Of a DNA stretch of 64,000 nucleotides, positions 17,718 through 26,443 are shown in pieces. Under the pieces are notes generated by a model. The model saw only the letters and a program-made list of their open reading frames with translations. It was not told where the DNA came from and made no database searches. Numbering within the stretch: position 1 is the stretch's first letter; each line of letters opens with the position of its first letter. The DNA is taken from NCBI GenBank assembly GCA_026710655.1, contig JAPOQN010000030.1:1-64000 (forward strand). Direction: 5' to 3'. Made by a program: the position numbers and the translations under genes. The stretch comes from Chloroflexota bacterium. Lineage in GTDB: Bacteria; Chloroflexota; Dehalococcoidia; Tepidiformales; Tepidiformaceae.

Positions 17718-19673
17718 CTACAGCGGATTCGCGATGAAGACGATGATGGCGACGATGAAGACGCCGGCGGCGATTCCTGCGCCGTAGAGCTGCACCTGGC
17801 CCGTCTGGGCGTGGCGCAGCACACGGCTCGATTGCTGGCCTACCCAGCCGACCCCGTTCACGGAGCCGTCCACGGCAAGCGTGTCGAATTGCTCCACCAG
17901 CCGGTTCCAGCCGCGCTGGAAGATGTTGATGGCGAAGGCGCGTTCGTACAGGTCGTCAAGGAAGAACTTCCGCTCCAGCACCGCGGCGATCGGGAAGGCG
18001 GTCTTGCGGATGTCGTCGGCGGAGATGAGGCGGCGGTGGTAGATCGCCCAGGCCGTCCCGATTCCCGCCACGGCGATGATCGAGGAGGTGATGGCGATCC
18101 AGTAGCTGAAGTTCGGGGCCTTGTGCAGGACGCCCTCGGGGACGGCCGCATCGACGAAGTGCTGGAACTCCTTGCCCCAGCCCCACCAGCCCGCCGCGAT
18201 CGCGCCCGCCGTCAGGACCAGCAGGGGTACCGTCATCACCCAGCTCGACTCGTGCGGGTGGGCGGGATCGCCGTGGAAGTGCGAGTCCTCGTCCTCGTGG
18301 TCGACGGGCTCGCCGCCTTTGTACTCCCCGAAGAACGTCATGAAGATCGCGCGGAACATGTAGAGCGCCGTCACGAAGGACGCCACCGCGGCGACGACGT
18401 AGAGCGCGCGGTCATTCACCCACGCCTCCAGCAGGATCTCGTCCTTCGACCAGAAACCGGCCAATGGGAACACCCCCGAGAGGCTGAGCGTGCCGATCAG
18501 GAACGTCCAGAACGTGATCGGCATCACCGTGCGCAGGCCGCCCATGCGGCGCATGTCGAACGTGTTCGTCGCGTGGTTCACGGAACCGCTGCCGAGGAAC
18601 AGCAGCGCCTTGAAGAAGGCGTGCGTGAACAGGTGGAACACCGCCACCGCATATCCGAACACGCCCAGCGCCAGCATCATGTAGCCGAGCTGGCTGATCG
18701 TGGAGTAGGCGAGCACCCGTTTCAGGTCCGTCTGCACGAGCGCCAGCGAGGCGCCCACGATGACCGTCGCCGCCCCGATCCAGCCGACCGTATCGAGTGC
18801 CTGCGGCGACGCTTCGATCACCGGGAAGAAGCGCGCCATCAGGTAGACGCCCGCCGCGACCATCGTGGCCGCGTGGATGAGGGCGGAGACCGGCGTCGGG
18901 CCCTCCATCGCGTCGGGTAGCCACACGTGCAGCGGGAACTGCGCGCTCTTGCCGACCGCCCCCGCGAACAGCCCCAGCCCGAACAGCGTGAGCGTCGTCC
19001 CGGCGAGCGCGCCGGAAATGACCAGGTCGTGGATTTCGTGAATGGCGAACGTCTCGTGACGCGTCCAGATGAGCAGGATCGCGGCCAGCAGCCCGAGGTC
19101 GCCGATGCGCGTCACGATGAACGCCTTCTTGGCGGCAGCGGCTGCGCTCGGCTTGTGGAACCAGAAGCCGATGAGCAGGTAGCTCGAAAGCCCCACCAAC
19201 TCCCAGAAGATGAAGAGCATGAAGAGGTTGTCGGCCAGGACCAGCCCCAGCATCGCCGTGATGAAGAGGCTCATGTAGGCGTAGTAGCGCCCGTAGCCGG
19301 GGTCGCCCTCCATGTACCCCTGCGAGTACACCTGCACGAGCAGCGACACGCTCGAGACCACCACCAGCATTACCGCCGTCAACCCGTCGATGCGCACCCC
19401 GAGGGCGAACTCGACCGGTCCCGCCTGGAACCACTCGTACGAATGGATGGCGACGCCCCCGCCCGCCCCGAGGACGTCGACGAGGGTGATCAGCGAGAGC
19501 ACGAACGAGGCCGCGATCGCGGTGATGCTCAGGTAGCCCGCGATCTTGGGCAGGTGGCGCACGTAGAGCGTGATCGCCACGAACGCCGCCAGCGGGGCGA
19601 CGATGATCGCCCACAGCACGGCCTCGCTGATGCCAGGAACCTCGCCAGTCGCAGCCGCGAAGAGTTCGGTCAT
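17718..19673 (-). CDS. nuoL: NADH-quinone oxidoreductase subunit L
   Basis: A 651-residue distal proton-pumping subunit of complex I. Key motifs are FWELVGLSSYLLIGFW (channel Glu), PDAMEGPTPVSALIHAATM and LKRVLAYSTISQLGYM. A long lateral helix and a final TM segment are seen near the C-terminus (YGAGIAAGVFIVAIIVFI). The start is 4 bp after the small upstream gene. Confidence 0.95.
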   Translation of the reverse strand: MTELFAAATGEVPGISEAVLWAIIVAPLAAFVAITLYVRHLPKIAGYLSITAIAASFVLSLITLVDVLGAGGGVAIHSYEWFQAGPVEFALGVRIDGLTAVMLVVVSSVSLLVQVYSQGYMEGDPGYGRYYAYMSLFITAMLGLVLADNLFMLFIFWELVGLSSYLLIGFWFHKPSAAAAAKKAFIVTRIGDLGLLAAILLIWTRHETFAIHEIHDLVISGALAGTTLTLFGLGLFAGAVGKSAQFPLHVWLPDAMEGPTPVSALIHAATMVAAGVYLMARFFPVIEASPQALDTVGWIGAATVIVGASLALVQTDLKRVLAYSTISQLGYMMLALGVFGYAVAVFHLFTHAFFKALLFLGSGSVNHATNTFDMRRMGGLRTVMPITFWTFLIGTLSLSGVFPLAGFWSKDEILLEAWVNDRALYVVAAVASFVTALYMFRAIFMTFFGEYKGGEPVDHEDEDSHFHGDPAHPHESSWVMTVPLLVLTAGAIAAGWWGWGKEFQHFVDAAVPEGVLHKAPNFSYWIAITSSIIAVAGIGTAWAIYHRRLISADDIRKTAFPIAAVLERKFFLDDLYERAFAINIFQRGWNRLVEQFDTLAVDGSVNGVGWVGQQSSRVLRHAQTGQVQLYGAGIAAGVFIVAIIVFIANPL

Positions 19674-19677
19674 CGGC

Positions 19678-19875
19678 TCAGATCTTCCTCAGGATTTCGC
19701 GCGCCACGTGGGCCTTGCCCGTCGGCACGTAGATGGTTCGTTCGTCGCGCATGGAGGCGTCCTCGCCCCGTCCCACAGGCGGCATGATCACGATGCGCAG
19801 CCCCTCGGCTGCGAACAGCTCGCGCCACGTCTCCGCCACGTACCCGTTTGCCACGCTCATGAATTCGACCCACAT
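19678..19875 (-). CDS. Small DUF2007-like protein embedded in the nuo operon
   Basis: A 65-residue soluble protein starting MWVEFMSVANGYVAETWR. It ends with YVPTGKAHVAREILRK, the arrangement of DUF2007-type putative signal-transducing domains (beta-alpha-beta, then V-x-x-x-x-A-x-x-I/L). It lies 4 bp after nuoK and 4 bp before nuoL, so it is very likely translated with the operon. It has no Fe-S or membrane motif. I do not know of it as a standard complex I subunit. A regulatory or assembly role is possible but unproven. Confidence 0.65.
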   Translation of the reverse strand: MWVEFMSVANGYVAETWRELFAAEGLRIVIMPPVGRGEDASMRDERTIYVPTGKAHVAREILRKI

Positions 19876-19879
19876 GGCG

Positions 19880-20227
19880 TTACAACTTCAGGAGGTCGAG
19901 CTGGTCGACCTCGACGGTTTGGCGGTTCCGGTAGACGGAAACCGCGAGCGCAAGCGCCACGGCCGCTTCCGCGGCGGCGACGGTGATGACGAACGCCACG
20001 AAGGCGTGCCCGCCGATCTCCGGGGGAAAGTCCTTGTTGTGAAGCGCCGAGGTGTCCACGAGACCACCGCTGAAGCGCGAAAACGCGATCAGCGTCAGGT
20101 TGACGGAGTTCAGCATCAGCTCGATGCCCATCAGCACGCCGATAGCGTTCCGCTTGCTCAGGGCGATCACGAGCCCCAGGCAGAACAGCAGCGCGCCCAC
20201 GGTGAGGAAGTGCTCAATCGTCAGCAT
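19880..20227 (-). CDS. nuoK: NADH-quinone oxidoreductase subunit K
   Basis: A 115-residue subunit with three TM helices. The two conserved membrane Glu are in LMGIELMLNSVNLTLI and VAAAEAAVALALAV. It overlaps the nuoJ end by 14 bp. It connects the quinone-binding module with the pumping arm. Confidence 0.95.
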   Translation of the reverse strand: MLTIEHFLTVGALLFCLGLVIALSKRNAIGVLMGIELMLNSVNLTLIAFSRFSGGLVDTSALHNKDFPPEIGGHAFVAFVITVAAAEAAVALALAVSVYRNRQTVEVDQLDLLKL

Positions 20228-20738
20228 CGGGCACGTCCTCGCTTTCCTCGGCCTCGGAGCGCACGAGCATGATTGCGCCCACCAGGGCGGCGGTCAGGAG
20301 CACCGAAGCGATCTCGAAGGGCAGCACCCACGTTGAGAGCAGCGCCCGCCCGAGGTCGCTCGCCGACAGCCCCGGGTCCCCGGCGGCGGTCGACCAGGCC
20401 GTGTCGTGGATGACGAACAGGAACACGGTCACGAGCGCCACGCCCAGCAGGATCGCGGGGCCGACCATCGCCGTCTCCGAGTTGTCCCGCACCGACTGCG
20501 GCGTCAGCACGATCGCGAACAGGATCAGCACCGAGATGGCGCCGACGTAGATGACGATCTGCGCCATTGCAATGAACTCGGCCGAGAGCAGCACGAAGAA
20601 GCCCGCCACCCCGATGAAGGCCACGATCAGGAACAGCACCGCGTGCAGCAGGTTGCGCGACACCATCACGCCGCCCGCCGCCACCAGCGTGAGGATGGAG
20701 AGCGCGTAGAAGCCGATCTGGACGCCCGCGCCTTCCAT
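20214..20738 (-). CDS. nuoJ: NADH-quinone oxidoreductase subunit J
   Basis: A 174-residue membrane subunit with five TM helices; the family motif is FVLLSAEFIAMAQIVIYVGAI (read in two parts around AEF). The ATG follows the nuoH stop directly, with no gap. Confidence 0.95.
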   Translation of the reverse strand: MEGAGVQIGFYALSILTLVAAGGVMVSRNLLHAVLFLIVAFIGVAGFFVLLSAEFIAMAQIVIYVGAISVLILFAIVLTPQSVRDNSETAMVGPAILLGVALVTVFLFVIHDTAWSTAAGDPGLSASDLGRALLSTWVLPFEIASVLLTAALVGAIMLVRSEAEESEDVPDADD

Positions 20739-22004
20739 CTACTTGCCCCCTCCCGCCGCCGGGTCCTCGACCGGCACGTAGCCGCCCGCCTCCCGGACCA
20801 ACCGCGGCCGCATCGGAACGGACTCGGGCTTGTAGCCCAGGAACCGCGCCCACAGGTACACCGCCGCCGCGGAGACGACGATGTTGATCCCGGCGAAGGC
20901 GAAGACGATGCCGTTGCCCAGGTTCGCCTCCGACCACCACAGACGCTCAAGCGATACGAGGAACAGATTGACAACCGCCAGCGGCAGCAGGAACTTCCAT
21001 GCGAAGCCCATCAGCTGGTCGATGCGCAGGCGGGGCAGCGTGCCCCGCGTCCAGATGAAGACGAAATAGAAGAGGTGCGTCTTGGCGACGAAGATGAGCC
21101 ATGCCGGTACCCACTGCTCCAGCCCCCACATCGACCAGCCGCCCAGGAAGATCGTGGAGGCGAAGGCGGCGGCCGCCAGCGCGTAGCCGATATCCATTCC
21201 GTAGAAGAGGCCCCACTTCATTCCGCTGTACTCGGTCAGGTAGCCGGCCACGATCTCCGACTCCGCCTCGGCGATGTCCGTGGGCGTGCGGTTCAGCTCG
21301 GCGCTTACGGCGATGAAGTAGACGACGAAGGCCAGCGGCTGCATGAAGATGAGCCACAGGTTCGTGTCGCGCTGGAACTCCACGATGCCCGGCAGGCTCA
21401 TCGTGTTCGTGAACACGACCACGCACAGCAGCATCAGCACGAGCGGCACCTCGTAGCTGACCGACATGGCCACGATCCGCATCGCCCCGAAGAGGCTGTA
21501 CTTGTTGTTCGAGCTCCAGCCCGCGATGAACGCCGCCAGCACAGGCAGCCCGGAAACGGCGATGAAGAAGATGAGGCCCGCGGGCACGTCCGCGAAGACC
21601 ATGTTCGGCCCGAACGGGATCACCGCGAACAGCAGCACCGCCGGCGCCACGAAGAAGATCGGCGCCGCCCACATGAGCGGCTTGTCTGCGGCCGTGGGCG
21701 TGAGCGCTTCCTTCTGCAGCAACTTGAGCGCGTCCGCGACTGGCTGCAGCAGCCCGAACGGCCCCACCCGGTTCGGTCCCCGGCGCGCCTGGATGCGCCC
21801 GATCAGCTTCCGCTCCCCGTACACCCCAACGAACAGCTGCGAGGGCAGCACGAAGATCACGAAGGCCGCCACGAACCCGATGATCGGCGCCACGATGTAA
21901 GCCAGCTCGTACGGCGCCACCTTGTCGATCCCCTCGAGGATGACGCGCGACAGGTTGGAGAGATCGCGGAAGTCGTACCAGTGGTCCGTCACGAGTATCG
22001 GCAT
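20739..22004 (-). CDS. nuoH: NADH-quinone oxidoreductase subunit H
   Basis: A 421-residue quinone-chamber membrane subunit. The conserved loop RRGPNRVGPFGLLQPVADALK is read in pieces. The acidic loop RTPTDIAEAESEIVAGY lies next to the quinone entry. A C-terminal extension carries YVPVEDP. Its ATG overlaps the nuoD stop (ATGA). In most operons nuoI would follow; here nuoJ follows immediately. Confidence 0.95.
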   Translation of the reverse strand: MPILVTDHWYDFRDLSNLSRVILEGIDKVAPYELAYIVAPIIGFVAAFVIFVLPSQLFVGVYGERKLIGRIQARRGPNRVGPFGLLQPVADALKLLQKEALTPTAADKPLMWAAPIFFVAPAVLLFAVIPFGPNMVFADVPAGLIFFIAVSGLPVLAAFIAGWSSNNKYSLFGAMRIVAMSVSYEVPLVLMLLCVVVFTNTMSLPGIVEFQRDTNLWLIFMQPLAFVVYFIAVSAELNRTPTDIAEAESEIVAGYLTEYSGMKWGLFYGMDIGYALAAAAFASTIFLGGWSMWGLEQWVPAWLIFVAKTHLFYFVFIWTRGTLPRLRIDQLMGFAWKFLLPLAVVNLFLVSLERLWWSEANLGNGIVFAFAGINIVVSAAAVYLWARFLGYKPESVPMRPRLVREAGGYVPVEDPAAGGGK

Positions 22005-23113
22005 CAGCGGTCAATCTCACCGACGACGATGTCGATCGAGCCGAGCGCCACGATGGCGTCGGCGATGGAGCCGCCCACCGTCATCTCCTTCAGCACGCTG
22101 AGGTTGATGAGCGAGGGCGGACGGATGTGGAAGCGGTAGGGCGAGGGCCCTTCGTCGCTGACCAGGTAGTAGCCGAGCTCGCCGCGCGGGCTCTCGATGC
22201 GCGCGTAGGCCTCGCCCGCGGGCGGCCGCAGGGCCAGCGGAACCTCCGTGCTGTGCGGCCCGCCCGGCAGCCCGTCCAGCGCCTGCTCGATGATGTTGAG
22301 GCTCTGGCGCATCTCCTCCAGCCGCACGATGAAGCGGTCGTAGGCGTCGCCCTGGTAGCCGATGGGGATTGCGAAGTCGTACTGCTCGTAGCCGCAGTAG
22401 GGGTCCGCTTTGCGGATGTCCCAGGCGACGCCGCTGCCGCGAAGCATGGGCCCGCTCAGCGACGCGTTCACCGCCAGCTCCGGCGGGACCACGGCCACGT
22501 TGCGCGATCGCGCCAGGAAGATCTCGTTCCCCGAAAGCAGCCCCTCGCCGTTCGCGATCGTCTCGCGCATGGGCCCGATGAACTCCCGCACCAACTCCTC
22601 GAACCGGTCGGGAAGCTCGAAGGCCACCCCCCCGATGCGCATGTAGTTGCACGTCAGCCGCGCCCCGCTCGTCATCTCGAAGATGTCGAGGATCTTCTCG
22701 CGTTCGCGCATGAACCACATGATCGGCGTCTGCCAGGCGCCCGTGTCGTTCGCGAACGCCCCCGCCCCCATGCAGTGGCTCGCGAGGCGCTGCAGCTCCG
22801 CCATGATCACGCGGATCGCCTGCCCCCGCGCCGGCACCTCGATGCCCGCCAGCTTCTCCACCGCCAGGCAGTAGCCGAGGTTGTTCGACATGCTGCTCAG
22901 GTAGTCCGTGCGGTCGGTGAAGGGAATGTTCTGCGTGTAGGTGCGCTCCTCCGCCAGCTTCTCCATCGAGCGGTGCAGGTACCCGATCACCATCTCCGCA
23001 TCGACCACCTGCTCCCCGTCCACGGTCGCCTTCACCCGGAACACGCCGTGCGTCGACGGGTGCTGCGGCCCGATGTTCATCACGAACGGTTCGGACTGGA
23101 CGATGTCGCTCAT
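22004..23113 (-). CDS. nuoD: NADH-quinone oxidoreductase subunit D
   Basis: A 369-residue 49-kDa-type subunit forming the quinone-reducing site with NuoB. The motif NIGPQHPSTHGVFR carries the quinone-contacting His, and GYLHRSMEKLAE and TDRTDYLSSMSNN are also present. It overlaps the nuoC stop (ATGA). The NuoB partner that carries cluster N2 is not encoded in this window. Confidence 0.95.
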   Translation of the reverse strand: MSDIVQSEPFVMNIGPQHPSTHGVFRVKATVDGEQVVDAEMVIGYLHRSMEKLAEERTYTQNIPFTDRTDYLSSMSNNLGYCLAVEKLAGIEVPARGQAIRVIMAELQRLASHCMGAGAFANDTGAWQTPIMWFMREREKILDIFEMTSGARLTCNYMRIGGVAFELPDRFEELVREFIGPMRETIANGEGLLSGNEIFLARSRNVAVVPPELAVNASLSGPMLRGSGVAWDIRKADPYCGYEQYDFAIPIGYQGDAYDRFIVRLEEMRQSLNIIEQALDGLPGGPHSTEVPLALRPPAGEAYARIESPRGELGYYLVSDEGPSPYRFHIRPPSLINLSVLKEMTVGGSIADAIVALGSIDIVVGEIDR

Positions 23114-23634
23114 GTGACCGGCCGTACCGGGGGCTCAGGCTTGGCGGAGGTGCCCGCGAACTCGTTCAGACCGGGCTGCAAACCACCCGGCATCGAGAGG
23201 AAGTCCTTGCGCAGCGGGTGCCCCGGGTAGCCGTCCCAGAGCAGGATGCGTTGCAGGTTCGGGTGCCCCTCGAAGCCGATGCCGAACAGGTCGTACGTCT
23301 CCGATTCCTGGATCCACGCCCCGTGCCAGATATCGACGACGCTCTGCACCGAGGCGTCCTCGCGGTCGTGCGCCTCTACCTTCGCGCAGGCCATCTGGTT
23401 CCGTTCCAGCGACTGCAGGTGGTACACCACCTCGAAGCGGTCCCACTGGTCCACCCCGCACAGGTTCGAGAGGTGCTTGAAGTTCGTCTCGGCGTCGTCG
23501 CGCAGGGCCAGCAGCGCCTCGTGGGCGTGCTCGGCGTGCAGGATGCAGGCCGTCTCGGTCGTTCTCGAAACCGACCCAGGCACAAGCCGCTCCGCCGCCT
23601 CCCCCAGCTCCTCGCCCGTCCACCAGCGCGTCAT
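23110..23634 (-). CDS. nuoC: NADH-quinone oxidoreductase subunit C
   Basis: A 174-residue 30-kDa-type subunit. The family segments are HLSNLCGVDQWDRFEVVYHL and WIQESETYDLFGIGFEGHP, followed by RILLWDGYPGHPLRKDF. I chose the ATG at 23634, which overlaps the nuoA stop (ATGA). A longer frame to 23862 lies in nuoA and is not real. nuoB, normally between nuoA and nuoC, is absent. Confidence 0.95.
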   Translation of the reverse strand: MTRWWTGEELGEAAERLVPGSVSRTTETACILHAEHAHEALLALRDDAETNFKHLSNLCGVDQWDRFEVVYHLQSLERNQMACAKVEAHDREDASVQSVVDIWHGAWIQESETYDLFGIGFEGHPNLQRILLWDGYPGHPLRKDFLSMPGGLQPGLNEFAGTSAKPEPPVRPVT

Positions 23635-24008
23635 CAGTTCCACTCCAGTGCGCGCTTGCGCCAGGCGTAGAGCCCGCCCACGACGAACGTGCCTACGAAG
23701 ATTGCGATCTTGCCCAGCCCCACGAGCCCCGCATCCTCGAACACGACTGCCCAGGGGAACAGGAACACGATCTCGACGTCGAACAGCAGGAACAGCAAAG
23801 CGATGTAGTAGAAGCGGAAGTTGAACTGCGTGAGCGCCGGTCCGCGCGTGACCATGCCGCACTCGTACGTGTCTTCCTTGACCGGGTCCGAGGGCACTTC
23901 GGGGCGGATGTTGACGAACTTAAACGCCCACGATTGCACGATCGCGCCCGCCGGAAATATCAGCGCGATGATGACAAGAATGGCGATGTGGCCGTATTCG
24001 TGGAGCAC
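23634..24008 (-). CDS. nuoA: NADH-quinone oxidoreductase subunit A
   Basis: A 124-residue subunit with three TM helices and the conserved loop DPVKEDTYECGM. The likely start is GTG at 24008 (VLHEYGHIAILVI), giving the usual family length. A start at 24083 would add 25 residues without family similarity. It opens the operon. A possible -10 box TATAGT is at 24049-24054 on the minus strand. Confidence 0.9.
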   Translation of the reverse strand: MLHEYGHIAILVIIALIFPAGAIVQSWAFKFVNIRPEVPSDPVKEDTYECGMVTRGPALTQFNFRFYYIALLFLLFDVEIVFLFPWAVVFEDAGLVGLGKIAIFVGTFVVGGLYAWRKRALEWN

Positions 24009-24048
24009 GCCCTGGCCGTTTGTGAAATCTCTCGCTAAGACCGGCGGA

Positions 24049-24054
24049 ACTATA
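24049..24054 (-). promoter_or_regulatory. Possible -10 box of the nuo operon
   Basis: TATAGT on the minus strand, 40 bp before the proposed nuoA start. There is no good -35 hexamer at normal spacing. The region 24009-24099 is the only gap before the operon. Confidence 0.3.
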
Positions 24055-24099
24055 GCACGGTCCCCCCCGCAGGGACCAAACACGGGCGTTCGCGCAGGC

Positions 24100-26064
24100 C
24101 TACTCCCGACCCGCCCCCGCGATGTTGGCGACCTCGGGAGCCGAACGGATGACCCACGAGATCGTCACGCGTGAGGACAGCGCGCCGTCGCTCACCGTCA
24201 CCGTCGAGGTCAGGGAGCCTGCCACCGTGGGGTTGCCGACGATCCGGCCAGTCCGCGCAACGATCTCCACGCCCGCCGGCAGCGCGTCGACCGACCAGGT
24301 GAGCGAGTCGCCATCGATGTCGGCGGCTGCGACACTCACGTCGACCGAGTCGCCGACGGTGAAGGACTGCGTCCCCGGGTTCGTGACCATCGGGGGCGTG
24401 TTTCCCGCGCCCTTGGTAGCCACGGCGAACGCCTCGAAGGCCGCCCTCGCCTCCGAGGGCAACAGGCTTGCGGAGACCTCGCCCACGGTGATCGCCACGG
24501 TCGCCACGACCGCCGTCCGTGGGTAGGCGCTGTAGACGTCGTAGGCCTCGTATTCGAACGAGTCGACGCCGGAGAATCCCTCGTTCGGCGTGTACCACAG
24601 GATCGTCCCGGACAACGGCACCCCGACCGTCGCATTGAGTGTTCCGTTGGCGGGTGCCGCTACAAGACGGAAGTATCGCGGGCCGGGGCTGCCAAACACC
24701 GTGGCGGCCAGCACCATGTCAACCGCAGTGTCTACCTCCGTACTGAGAGTCAGCGACTGCGCGATATAGCCCGGCACCACGCTGATGGTTTCCGAAACGG
24801 CGGCGCCATTGTTGGTCTCGTCGGTCTCCACCACGATGTCATAGGGATCGGACTCGGCCGCCAGCCGGTAGTTGCCCGGCCTCAGATCAGACACATCGAC
24901 CCACTGGAACGTGACCGAGCCCTCGTACACGTCCCGCCACCCCTCGGTCACGCCCATGCGCAGGCTGTCCGCGTCCGGATCATTTGCGCGGCAGTTCTCG
25001 ACAACCTCGGACTCGTAGGTTTGCTCACCGGGGTGCGGGTGCCTCTCGGGCAGGCTCTCCACATCCAGCATGCAGAACCCAACCTTCCGGCCCGGCAGGA
25101 TCTGGGTCGTGCCCGCCTCGTCCCACAGCGAATAAGCCACAATCTCCATCAGGTGGAAGTGGTTATGTCCATCATCGGTTTGATAGCGCACGGGCGGCTT
25201 GGTCAGGCTCACCCAGTCGCCCGTTGACGTTATGACGCGCTGCCAGACATCGTGACTCGTCGGATCCTCCGGATCTGCCAACCGGGGATCCCCAGACAGG
25301 TCCAGGGGACCGTCACCGAGATTGGTCACGTACCCCTCGAAGCGCAGGGCCAGGAACTCCTCCCCCTCCCACGTCACCGGTTGCACCTCGCCCCACTGAA
25401 CGGGCGGATCGGCCACCAGGTCGGGCAGGAGGAATACGCGGTCGTTGTCCGCGATGTACACCTTCGCCGAATCCGCTTGCTCGTCGACCGTATAGCCCGA
25501 CCCCGGTGTGATCGTGGCCGTCACGGTGCTGGTCACGTCGACCGCCCCGTCATCGTCGGTCGCCACCGCGAGCGTCGCCGTACGCTCCTTCGCCCCGAAC
25601 GTGACCGTCTCCGGCGCCGCGCCGTCCAGCATCGAACCGCTCTCCGCGACGTCGACGGAAACGGTCACTGCCACCGACGCCTCACCCGTACGCGTCAGCG
25701 TGAACACCGCGGGTGTGCCTTCTGTCGCCAGGCTCGGCCCCGCGGCGATTGACACCTCGGGAATCTCAGCCGGCGCCACGACCCCCGCGGCGGTCGGCGA
25801 CTCCTTCTTAATCCCCGCGTCGGGGACGGGCTCCCGCACCGTGGGTGTGTCTACCTCCACAGCCGCGGGCGCCGCAGGCGAGTCCGCCGGAGCGCTCGTG
25901 TCCGCGGGCGCAACCGCTTCAGGCGCCCTCTCCGCCGCTTCCGGGGCCGTACCTGTCGGGTCGCTCCGCGCCGAGACGAAAGCAACCCCCATGACCAGAA
26001 CGGCCAGGACCGCCAACGCAACGAGCTTTATCAGACCCGGCGACCCCGAGCGGTCAGATGCCAT
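24100..26064 (-). CDS. Exported bacterial lysyl oxidase with Calx-beta and Ig-like domains
   Basis: A 654-residue protein with an N-terminal membrane anchor or signal (residues 11-32) and a Pro/Ala/Glu-rich linker. A Calx-beta-like domain (about 103-208) follows, then a lysyl oxidase domain (about 214-430) and two Ig/cadherin-like domains. The copper triad is His300-x-His302-x-His304 (DGHNHFHLME). The residues that form the lysine tyrosylquinone cofactor in animal LOX are matched by Lys327 (GRKVGFCMLD) and Tyr380 (GWRDVY). The motif QWVDVSDLRPGNYRL is also LOX-like. It is predicted to oxidise primary amines outside the cell, and lies upstream of nuoA on the same strand. Confidence 0.8.
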   Translation of the reverse strand: MASDRSGSPGLIKLVALAVLAVLVMGVAFVSARSDPTGTAPEAAERAPEAVAPADTSAPADSPAAPAAVEVDTPTVREPVPDAGIKKESPTAAGVVAPAEIPEVSIAAGPSLATEGTPAVFTLTRTGEASVAVTVSVDVAESGSMLDGAAPETVTFGAKERTATLAVATDDDGAVDVTSTVTATITPGSGYTVDEQADSAKVYIADNDRVFLLPDLVADPPVQWGEVQPVTWEGEEFLALRFEGYVTNLGDGPLDLSGDPRLADPEDPTSHDVWQRVITSTGDWVSLTKPPVRYQTDDGHNHFHLMEIVAYSLWDEAGTTQILPGRKVGFCMLDVESLPERHPHPGEQTYESEVVENCRANDPDADSLRMGVTEGWRDVYEGSVTFQWVDVSDLRPGNYRLAAESDPYDIVVETDETNNGAAVSETISVVPGYIAQSLTLSTEVDTAVDMVLAATVFGSPGPRYFRLVAAPANGTLNATVGVPLSGTILWYTPNEGFSGVDSFEYEAYDVYSAYPRTAVVATVAITVGEVSASLLPSEARAAFEAFAVATKGAGNTPPMVTNPGTQSFTVGDSVDVSVAAADIDGDSLTWSVDALPAGVEIVARTGRIVGNPTVAGSLTSTVTVSDGALSSRVTISWVIRSAPEVANIAGAGRE

Positions 26065-26443
26065 GTCACCGCCTTGCCGCGCTCTTCAGACAGCCGCGCC
26101 AAGGGGCCGGGCAACGTTCGCCGTTGCAGGAGCAACCGAACAGTGACCCCGCGCCTGAGCCCCGCCGAAAGGCGCCCTCCGCGCTGCAACCTAGAGGTCA
26201 CTTCCGCGGGGCGTCAAGGCATCCAACCGCCTGGCCCGGAACGGAGCCACACGTGCGGCGCCCCGCTCGGGACTGAACACGCCGTGTCCCTCGCCCTGCC
26301 AGGCGCGAAGACCAGTGCCCGACCGACCGTCCGCACCGCCGCCGCCCGCTCGAATATGGTCCCCGGAGGTCGCGTCAGGCGCCCGATTTGCCCCTGCGAA
26401 GCCTAGGCGTAACATTCCGCTCACCCTCTCCACCAGGGGCCGC
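26065..26443. other. Intergenic region between the lysyl oxidase and ccr
   Basis: A 379-bp divergent intergenic region with no convincing gene. A TAGGTT box on the minus strand and TAACAT (26410-26415) on the plus strand may be -10 elements for the two flanking genes. No repeat, RNA gene or terminator was recognised. Confidence 0.5.

Noticed and set aside
16653-18920. 755-codon open frame antisense to nuoM/nuoL
   Set aside because: His/Arg-rich shadow of two unmistakable complex I genes.
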